Assembly (NCBI GenBank): GCA_017860085.1
Contig: JAFNAJ010000174.1
Location: 1-5,964 of the forward strand
Direction: 5' to 3'
Source: Acidobacteriota bacterium
Lineage (GTDB): Bacteria > Acidobacteriota > Vicinamibacteria > Vicinamibacterales > JAFNAJ01
Length of the DNA: 5,964 bases
A program made the position numbers and the translations under genes. Shown here in pieces: positions 1 through 5,040 of this stretch; within the stretch, counting starts at the first letter, position 1, and the number at the start of each line of letters is the position of its first letter. Under the pieces are notes generated by a model. That model made no database searches. It had not been told where the DNA came from and saw nothing but the letters and a program-made list of their open reading frames with translations.

Positions 1-43
1 CCGGCAACGCCTGTCGTGCTTTGCCAGTTTGTCACTGTCCCAA

Positions 44-67
44 GAAAGGTGAGTGTCCCCATTTTCT
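44..67 (+). repeat. Solo REP-like palindromic repeat upstream of the exchanger gene
   Basis: Sixteen bases, AAAGGTGAGTGTCCCC at 45-60, are identical to 2110-2125 in the right end of the transposase unit and lie in the same orientation. The flanks also match loosely (GAAAGG on the left, ATTTTCT on the right). The copy can fold: GAAAGG (44-49) pairs with CC (59-60) and TTTC (63-66) around a 2-nt bulge (61-62). No transposase gene accompanies it within the window. The best reading is a dispersed, non-autonomous copy, or the end of another unit lying to the left. The remainder of 1-95 holds no gene I can support. Confidence 0.7.
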
Positions 68-95
68 GAAGCGACGGCGATGTAAGCTTGCTCGC

Positions 96-1169
96 ATGGT
101 CGTCGAGATTCTCTGGTTTGCGCTCGGCTTGGTGGCCCTGGTCGCCGGCGCCGAACTGCTGGTACGCGGTGCGTCGGGCCTCGCGCTGTCGTTTGGCATC
201 TCGCCCCTGGTGGTGGGGCTCACCATTGTGGCGTTTGGCACCAGCGCGCCTGAGGTGGCCGTGTCGGTCGGATCGGCGCTCGACGGCCGGGCGGACATCG
301 CCGTCGGCAACGTGGTGGGGAGCAACATCTTCAACGTCCTGTTCATCCTGGGGCTCTCGGCCCTGATCACGCCGCTCGTCGTCAACGCGCAACTGATTCG
401 GCAGGAGGTGCCGATCATGGTGGGCGCGTCATTCCTGCTGGCCTTCCTGGTGCTCGATCGGTCGATTGGTCGTCTCGACGCAGTGCTGTTGTTTGGCCTG
501 CTCATCGCCTACACGCTGTTTCTGGTGGTGCAGTCGCGCAAGGAGACACGGGCAACGAAGGATGAGTACCAGGAGGAGGTCGATCGGATCTCGCGGGGGC
601 GCTGGGACGATCACTGGGCCGTGCAAGGCGTGCTCGTCGTCATGGGGCTGGCGTTGCTCGTTGTCGGGTCCGACTGGCTGGTTGGCGCGGCCGTGGCGTT
701 TGCCAGAGCGTTTGGCGTGAGTGATCTCGTGATCGGGCTCACCATCGTAGCCGCGGGCACGTCGATGCCAGAGGTCGCGACGTCGGTGACGGCCGCGTTC
801 AAGGGCGAACGGGACATTGCCGTGGGCAACGTGGTGGGCAGCAACACGTTCAACATCCTGGGATGTCTGGGCTTCACGGGGCTGGTGGCGTCTGCGGGAA
901 TCCCAGTGGCGCCGGCCGTGCTCAACTTCGACCTCTGGGTGATGCTGGCGGTTGCCGTCGGGTGCCTGCCGGTGTTCTTCACCGGGCGCGAGATCGCGCG
1001 GTGGGAGGGGGGTGTCTTTCTCGGCTACTACGTGGCGTATGCGGCCTATCTCGTGTTGAGCGCTCAGCAACACGACTTGCTGCCCGCGTTTTCGGCCGCG
1101 ATGCTCTGGTTCGTCATCCCGCTGACGGTGGTCACGCTAGCTGTCGTGCTCGTCCGCGCCCTCCGGTAG
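96..1169 (+). CDS. CaCA-family Na+/Ca2+ (cation/H+) antiporter, YrbG type
   Basis: This is a 357-residue inner-membrane antiporter of the Ca2+:cation antiporter superfamily, expected to export Ca2+ in exchange for Na+ or H+. It has the family's two inverted alpha repeats. Repeat 1 (about 41-80) reads GLTIVAFGTSAPE and then GNVVGSNIFN. Repeat 2 (about 214-253) reads GLTIVAAGTSMPE and then GNVVGSNTFN. Glu53 and Glu226 are the expected ion-binding glutamates. About ten hydrophobic segments flank a charged cytoplasmic loop (about 147-172). The length is normal for bacterial YrbG-like proteins. I chose ATG 96 because it starts directly at the first membrane helix; the frame is open back to TTG 21, but that extension translates the repeat and is charged and Cys-rich. 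No clear Shine-Dalgarno precedes ATG 96. The stop codon TAG lies inside the left inverted repeat of the RAYT unit. The substrate (Ca2+ rather than another cation) is inferred from the family. Confidence 0.9.
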   Translation: MVVEILWFALGLVALVAGAELLVRGASGLALSFGISPLVVGLTIVAFGTSAPEVAVSVGSALDGRADIAVGNVVGSNIFNVLFILGLSALITPLVVNAQLIRQEVPIMVGASFLLAFLVLDRSIGRLDAVLLFGLLIAYTLFLVVQSRKETRATKDEYQEEVDRISRGRWDDHWAVQGVLVVMGLALLVVGSDWLVGAAVAFARAFGVSDLVIGLTIVAAGTSMPEVATSVTAAFKGERDIAVGNVVGSNTFNILGCLGFTGLVASAGIPVAPAVLNFDLWVMLAVAVGCLPVFFTGREIARWEGGVFLGYYVAYAAYLVLSAQQHDLLPAFSAAMLWFVIPLTVVTLAVVLVRALR

Positions 1170-1196
1170 GAAAAGGGGACACTCATCTTTTTCGCG
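1167..1196 (-). repeat. Left inverted repeat of the RAYT unit, hairpin-forming
   Basis: The reverse complement matches 2104-2133 at 29 of 30 positions; the one difference is 1186 against 2115. Within the repeat, GAAAAGG (1170-1176) pairs with CTTTTTC (1187-1193), including one G-T wobble, around a 10-nt loop. This is an imperfect palindrome like those of REP sequences. The tetranucleotide GTAG (1166-1169) comes directly before the stem. In known REP/RAYT systems a conserved GTAG-like tetranucleotide lies 5' of the palindrome and serves in recognition. The first three bases (TAG) are also the stop codon of the exchanger gene. Confidence 0.8.
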
Positions 1197-1214
1197 CGTC
1201 AATCTTTTGACGCG
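1195..1214. other. Perfect 8-bp inverted repeat with a 4-nt loop next to the left REP-like repeat
   Basis: CGCGTCAA (1195-1202) and TTGACGCG (1207-1214) are exact reverse complements separated by TCTT. The hairpin overlaps the inner end of the left inverted repeat by two bases. It is not followed by a T-run on either strand, so it is not a standard intrinsic terminator. It may be a transposase-binding hairpin or a structure near the left end of the element. I see no matching hairpin at the right end. Confidence 0.6.
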
Positions 1215-1378
1215 GAGACAGTGGGATTGCTGCGTGGGCCCTTACGACATCCGTACGTGGGCCGTCGTCCTCTGGGAACGGTCTCGCAAGTTGCGTCGAC
1301 GACGAATAACGGCGGCCGATTCGCGGGACGTGCTGGCAGGGCTCTTGATGGCGTTCCGCCCAGGAACGTCGAGGCCCC

Positions 1379-2065
1379 ATGCCACGCATCGCTCGCGTCG
1401 TCGCGCCAAACAGCGTCCATCACGTGCTGAACCGCGGGAACCGCAGGGCAAGGATCTTCCACAAGGCTGCGGATTACGCGGCGTTCGTGAACCTGCTGGG
1501 CGAGGTGGCCACTCGCTTCGACATGCGGCTGCTCGCCTATTGCCTGATGCCCAACCACTGGCACCTAGTGCTGTGGCCGCGCGACGGCAGTGAGATTCCT
1601 GCGTACATGCGGTGGCTCTCGAATACACATGTTCGCCGCTACCACCATCACTATGGCTCGACGGGCACAGGACACCTGTACCAAGGACGCTACAGCGACT
1701 TCCTCGTGCAGCAGGACCGCCACTTGCTAACCGTGCTGCGCTACGTGGAGGCGAATCCGCTGAGAGCCGGGCTGGTCGATCGTGCGGAACACTGGGCCTG
1801 GTCGAGCCTGTCGCGTTCGTGCGCGCAAGACGGGACGGGCCTGCTCACCGAGTGGCCGGTCCCGCGGCCGTCCGACTGGACCACGTTTGTGAACGCCGCC
1901 CCAGCGCCGAGCGAACTCGGGGACCTGAGGCTGTCCGCGCAGCGTGGGAGGCCCTTCGGGTCGCCGACGTGGCAGGTGGCGACGGCGGCGCGCCACGGCC
2001 TCGGGTTCACGCTGCAGCCCAGAGGTCGGCCAAGCGGCATGCCTCCACCAGAGAGGCGATTGTGA
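1379..2065 (+). CDS. REP-associated tyrosine transposase (RAYT), IS200-like Y1/HUH family
   Basis: This 228-residue single-strand DNA nuclease of the Y1_Tnp family would cut and rejoin DNA at REP-type hairpins. The N-terminal strand PRIARVVAPNSVHHVLNRGN is typical of RAYTs. The HUH metal-binding motif is PNHWHLVL with His60 and His62. It is followed by GHLYQGRYSDF (98-108) and LRYVEANPLRAGLV (120-133), in which Tyr122 is the likely catalytic nucleophile. WAWSS (139-143) and a basic C-terminal segment with GRPFGS and PRGRP repeat-like motifs also match the family. All key residues are present and the frame is uninterrupted, so the gene looks functional. ATG 1379 gives the canonical N-terminus. 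The upstream GAGG (1371-1374) is only 4 nt away, so the ribosome site is weak, consistent with low expression. The inverted repeats at both sides are the probable substrates. The alternative, an ordinary IS200-type TnpA, is less likely because the YVEANP and GRP motifs are RAYT-like. Confidence 0.93.
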   Translation: MPRIARVVAPNSVHHVLNRGNRRARIFHKAADYAAFVNLLGEVATRFDMRLLAYCLMPNHWHLVLWPRDGSEIPAYMRWLSNTHVRRYHHHYGSTGTGHLYQGRYSDFLVQQDRHLLTVLRYVEANPLRAGLVDRAEHWAWSSLSRSCAQDGTGLLTEWPVPRPSDWTTFVNAAPAPSELGDLRLSAQRGRPFGSPTWQVATAARHGLGFTLQPRGRPSGMPPPERRL

Positions 2066-2103
2066 ATCAAGACGTGACGGCGCGGTTGTCCACTATTTGA
2101 GAA

Positions 2104-2133
2104 CGCGAAAAAGGTGAGTGTCCCCTTTTCCTA
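2104..2133 (+). repeat. Right inverted repeat of the RAYT unit, hairpin-forming
   Basis: This is the inverted partner of 1167-1196. On the plus strand GAAAAAGG (2107-2114) pairs with CCCTTTTC (2123-2130) with one A-C mismatch, which is a G-T pair on the other strand, around an 8-nt loop. The stem is one pair longer than in the left copy because of the single base difference. The outer three bases (CTA at 2131-2133) are TAG on the minus strand, the stop codon of the DtxR-type regulator gene. The tetranucleotide before the minus-strand stem is CTAG here, against GTAG in the left copy. Confidence 0.8.
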
Positions 2134-2790
2134 GCACTCCACCAGGATGCGGGCGGCGGCGCGCAGGCCGAGCACCTCGCGACGGCCGCGGCCGAGTGTC
2201 ACGGCCAGCGAGTCGGTGGCTGCATCGCGCGACCGGACGGTGAGCCGCGTGCCGGGCCGCAGACCGAGCTTCTCGATCGCGCGCAGGAACGCCGCATCGT
2301 GGTCCGAGACGCGCGCCACCCGCACACGGCGGCCGGGCTCGACCTGGTCGAGCGGCGTCGCGGCGCTGCTGCCGAACTCTCCAGCGGCCGACGGAATCGG
2401 GTGCCCGTGCGGATCGGCGCCGGGTCGCCCGAGCAACTCGTCAATCCGATCCACGACGCGCTCGGATACCGCGTGCTCGAGGCGCTCGGCCTCCTCGTGC
2501 ACCTCACTCCAGTCGAGCCGAAGCACCCGCACGAGGAAGAGCTCGACCAGCCGGTGACGCCGGAGGACGCGCACGGCCAGCTGGCGCCCTTTGTCCGTCA
2601 GTCGCGCGCCGCCATACGCCTCGTAATCGACCAGGCCTGACTCCGCGAGGGTCTTGACCATCGTGGTCACCGACGCTGGCGTCACGCCGAGCGCCGCCGC
2701 CAGCGCGCCATTCGATGCGCGCTCCCCAGGACCGCCCTGCTCGATCAGGAAGATCTGCTTGAGGTAGTCCTCGACGTTCGACGTCGCCAT
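2131..2790 (-). CDS. DtxR/MntR-family metal-dependent transcriptional regulator with C-terminal FeoA/SH3-like domain
   Basis: This 219-residue metalloregulator is expected to bind operator DNA when loaded with Fe2+ or Mn2+. It has an N-terminal winged helix (about 5-70; recognition helix TPASVTTMVKTL at 37-48), then the metal-binding and dimerization domain (about 71-125), and then an SH3/FeoA-like domain (about 145-219). The candidate ligands are Asp8, His79, Glu83, His98, Glu102, Glu105 and His106. Positions 8 and 102 carry Asp and Glu as in MntR, where iron-sensing DtxR has Met and Cys. Position 11, a Glu ligand in B. subtilis MntR, is Lys. ATG 2790 is preferred over GTG 2796 because GAGGGGA lies 7 nt before the ATG but only 1 nt before the GTG. 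The gene is last in the operon, 15 nt after feoB. Its stop codon lies in the RAYT right repeat, yet the C-terminus (RILVEC) looks natural. Which metal it senses is an inference. Confidence 0.9.
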   Translation of the reverse strand: MATSNVEDYLKQIFLIEQGGPGERASNGALAAALGVTPASVTTMVKTLAESGLVDYEAYGGARLTDKGRQLAVRVLRRHRLVELFLVRVLRLDWSEVHEEAERLEHAVSERVVDRIDELLGRPGADPHGHPIPSAAGEFGSSAATPLDQVEPGRRVRVARVSDHDAAFLRAIEKLGLRPGTRLTVRSRDAATDSLAVTLGRGRREVLGLRAAARILVEC

Positions 2791-2797
2791 GCGCACG

Positions 2798-2804
2798 TCC
2801 CCTC
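2798..2804 (-). promoter_or_regulatory. Ribosome binding site deciding the start of the distal DtxR-type regulator
   Basis: On the minus strand GAGGGGA lies 7 nt before ATG 2790 and begins two bases after the feoB stop codon (2806-2808). This spacing favours ATG 2790 over the in-frame GTG at 2796. The closeness to the feoB stop suggests translational coupling. Confidence 0.7.
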
Positions 2805-2805
2805 G

Positions 2806-5040
2806 TCACCCCGCGACCAGGCGCCACGTCTGCGCCACAAAGAAGCACAGCAAGAAGCCCATGAACAAGGGCAGCAGCGCCGAGACCACTGTCCACTTCA
2901 CGCTCCCGGTCTCCTTCCAGATCGTGTAAATCGTGGTGGAGCACGGATTGTGGACGAGGCTGAACAGCATCAGGCAGACGGCCGTGAGCAGCGTCCAGCC
3001 GCTGGCCGCCAGCAGCGCGCCCGTGCCGGCCGTCGACTCGAGCTCGAACATCACCCCGGCGCCAGCACCTGCACCAGCAGTCCCGGTCAACAGCACGGTG
3101 AGCATCAAGATCGTGGGTACCACGATCTCGTTCGCCGGGATCGCCACGACGTAGGCGAGCAGGATCACGCCCGACAGGCCAATCAGCCAGCCGAATGGCT
3201 GCAGCCAGGCGACGAGCTGGGCCGCGAGGCTGGCGTCGCCATACGGGATGTTGGCGACCAGCCAGATCACGGCGCCCGCCGGCATCGCGAACACCACCGC
3301 CCGCCACAAGACGTAGAGGGTGCGGTCGACGAGCGAGGTGTACAGCGTCTTCAGGACGCGCGGCGGCCGGTAGGGGGGCAGCTCCAGGCTGAACGCCGAC
3401 ACCTCGCCTCGCAGGAGCGTCCGCGACAGCAGCCACGACGTGGCGAAGGTGAAGACGACACCCAGCACGGCCACGCCGACCACGGCGAATGCCGAGACGA
3501 GCCCGGCCCAGTGCGCGGGCACGGCACCACCAATGAAGATCGTCGCCACCAGGATCTGCGTCGGCCATCGCCCGTTACAGATCGCGAAATTGTTGGTGAT
3601 GATCGCGATGAGGCGCTCGCGCGGGCTCTCGATGATGCGTGCGGCCACCACGCCGGCCGCGTTGCAGCCCCACCCCATCGCCATCGTGAGGGCTTGCTTG
3701 CCGTGCGCGCCGACGCGTCGGAACGTGCGGTCGAGGTTGAACGCCACGCGCGGCAGGTAGCCAAAGTCCTCGAGCAGCGTGAACAGCGGAAAGAAGATGG
3801 CCATCGGGGGCAGCATCACGCTGACGACCCACGCCGTGGCGAGGTACATGCCGTCAATCAAGAGGCCATCGAGCCACCACGGCAGGCCGATCGCGGCCGC
3901 AGCCGACTTGAGGAGCGGGTGAGCGGTGTCGATGAACAGCCCCGCCAGCAACCCGGAGGGCACGTTGGCGCCGGCAATGGTGAGCCAGAAGACCGCGGTG
4001 AGCATGGCCACCATGAGCGGCACACCCCACATGCGGCTGGTCACCAGGCGGTCGATGGCGCGATCGAGATCGAATCGGCGTGGCCCGCCGGCCCTCGTCA
4101 CGGTTCGGTCGGCAATCCGTGCAGCCTCCGTGTAGACCGCCTCCATCAGTGACTGATGGAAATCCGGACCAACCTGCCACCGCAGCCTCGACGCCAGATC
4201 GAGGACTCCCGCCACCGCCCGTACATCTGGCGGCCCGGCAGGGGGCGCCCCGTTCGATCCGGGCGCGCCGTACAACCCGCCCAACTCGCCGCCGACGAGC
4301 GCGTTTTCGACACGCTCGTCCCCGTCAAGGAGTCGCAACGCCACCCACTGCGCATTTGGCAGCTGTGGGTGGAGCCTCAGCACCGCCTCCGTCAACTGCC
4401 TCACGGCATGCTGGAGCGCGGGCGATCGTGCTCCGACGCGGTGCGGCGTGGCCGTTGCGTCGCCGCGCGCGACCTCGGCGATCGCCTGCATCAACTCGGG
4501 CAGGCCTTCGCCGTAGCGTGCCGCAGTGGGAACGACCCGCACACCGAGATCGCGCGCCAGCCGGCGCGGATCAACGTCGAGCCCACGCCGCCTGGCCTCG
4601 TCCATGAGGTTGAGGCAGACCACGGCCCGATCGGTGATCTCGAGCACCTGCAGCACCAGGTTCAAGTTCCGCTCGAGGCACGTGGCATCGACGACGACCA
4701 CCGTGACGTCGGGCTGGCCGAAGAGGAGGAAGTCGCGCGCGACCTCCTCGTCCAGGCTCGCCGAGAGCAACGAGTAGGTGCCAGGCAGGTCGACGAGCTT
4801 GTAGCGATGCCCGCCGGCTGCGAAGCCACCCTCGGCGCGTGTCACCGTCTTGCCCGGCCAGTTGCCGGTGTGCTGACGCAGTCCGGTCAGCGCGTTGAAG
4901 ACCGTGCTCTTGCCGGTGTTCGGATTCCCAGCCAGCGCGACGACGAAGTCGTGGCCCGCCATGTCGACGCCGAGCTTCTGAAGGTTCGGGAGGTGGTGTG
5001 CCGGGCAGGAGGCGCACGCCTCGGGGCTCGGATGGCTCAC
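2806..5040 (-). CDS. feoB: Ferrous iron (divalent metal) transport protein B, FeoB
   Basis: This 744-residue inner-membrane GTPase-permease takes up Fe2+ and possibly Mn2+. The N-terminal G domain is complete: G1 GNPNTGKST (38-46), the switch I region around GNWPGKTV (59-66), G3 DLPG (84-87), G4 NLMD (144-147) and a weak G5 TAA (172-174). A helical GDI/linker region follows, with a Gly/Ala/Pro-rich stretch (about residues 250-275). The membrane domain runs from about residue 340 to 740 and contains the two gate regions. Conserved cysteines are Cys459 (GWGCNAAG), Cys488 (ICNGRWPT) and Cys700 (HNPCSTTIYTIWKETGS). The CNGRWPT gate replaces the CSARLPVY form of E. coli-like FeoB. A Cys/His cluster (Cys9, Cys12, His15, His16) precedes the G domain. 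The GTG start overlaps the stop of the upstream regulator as GTGA and has GGAGG 7 nt before it. No separate feoA lies beside it; a FeoA domain is fused to the upstream protein. Confidence 0.96.
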   Translation of the reverse strand: MSHPSPEACASCPAHHLPNLQKLGVDMAGHDFVVALAGNPNTGKSTVFNALTGLRQHTGNWPGKTVTRAEGGFAAGGHRYKLVDLPGTYSLLSASLDEEVARDFLLFGQPDVTVVVVDATCLERNLNLVLQVLEITDRAVVCLNLMDEARRRGLDVDPRRLARDLGVRVVPTAARYGEGLPELMQAIAEVARGDATATPHRVGARSPALQHAVRQLTEAVLRLHPQLPNAQWVALRLLDGDERVENALVGGELGGLYGAPGSNGAPPAGPPDVRAVAGVLDLASRLRWQVGPDFHQSLMEAVYTEAARIADRTVTRAGGPRRFDLDRAIDRLVTSRMWGVPLMVAMLTAVFWLTIAGANVPSGLLAGLFIDTAHPLLKSAAAAIGLPWWLDGLLIDGMYLATAWVVSVMLPPMAIFFPLFTLLEDFGYLPRVAFNLDRTFRRVGAHGKQALTMAMGWGCNAAGVVAARIIESPRERLIAIITNNFAICNGRWPTQILVATIFIGGAVPAHWAGLVSAFAVVGVAVLGVVFTFATSWLLSRTLLRGEVSAFSLELPPYRPPRVLKTLYTSLVDRTLYVLWRAVVFAMPAGAVIWLVANIPYGDASLAAQLVAWLQPFGWLIGLSGVILLAYVVAIPANEIVVPTILMLTVLLTGTAGAGAGAGVMFELESTAGTGALLAASGWTLLTAVCLMLFSLVHNPCSTTIYTIWKETGSVKWTVVSALLPLFMGFLLCFFVAQTWRLVAG

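Larger units (their letters stand above)
1167..2133 (+). mobile_element. RAYT unit: HUH/Y1 transposase gene between inverted REP-like repeats
   Basis: This unit of about 967 bp consists of two 30-bp inverted repeats (1167-1196 and 2104-2133, 29 of 30 positions matching) around one IS200-like transposase gene (1379-2065). It lies between two convergent genes, the exchanger (+) and a DtxR-type regulator (-), with no spacer at either side. I see no direct target duplication, as expected for single-strand HUH/Y1 transposition. The 182 bp between the left repeat and the transposase start hold a perfect 8-bp hairpin (1195-1214) and a weaker one at 1237-1263 (GGCCC/GGGCC outer stem, TACG/CGTA inner stem). 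They contain no second gene I can support. The 38 bp after the transposase stop show nothing clear. The unit could be a domesticated RAYT with flanking REPs or a still mobile IS200-like element; the sequence cannot tell these apart. Confidence 0.75.

Noticed and set aside
1..69. Possible 3' end of an upstream gene (frame open from 1 to a TGA at 67-69)
   Set aside because: Only about 22 codons are visible, they give no recognisable protein motif, and the last part is the repeat. This is too short to support.
21..95. TTG start at 21 extending the exchanger by 25 residues
   Set aside because: The added segment translates the palindromic repeat, is basic and Cys-rich, and is foreign to the family. 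ATG 96 starts at the first membrane helix.
1195..1214. Intrinsic terminator after the exchanger gene
   Set aside because: The perfect hairpin has no T-run after it on either strand; the T-run at 1188-1192 lies before it on the plus strand. The convergent position fits a terminator, but the form does not.
1167..2133. CRISPR-like or phage-defence structure based on the repeated GTGTCCCC core
   Set aside because: There are only three copies, in mixed orientation and without regular spacers, and the gene between two of them is a RAYT transposase.
2794..2796. GTG start for the distal DtxR-type regulator
   Set aside because: The only ribosome site (GAGGGGA, 2798-2804) would be 1 nt away; it is 7 nt from ATG 2790.
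2504..3568. 354-codon minus-strand open frame across the end of feoB and the start of the distal regulator
   Set aside because: It is an Arg/Ala/Gly-rich shifted-frame shadow of two well-recognised proteins. I saw no sign of a frameshift in either.
2950..4152. 400-codon open frame on the plus strand opposite feoB
   Set aside because: It is rich in Arg, His, Gln and Asp with no domain. It is a GC-rich antisense shadow of the clear FeoB frame.
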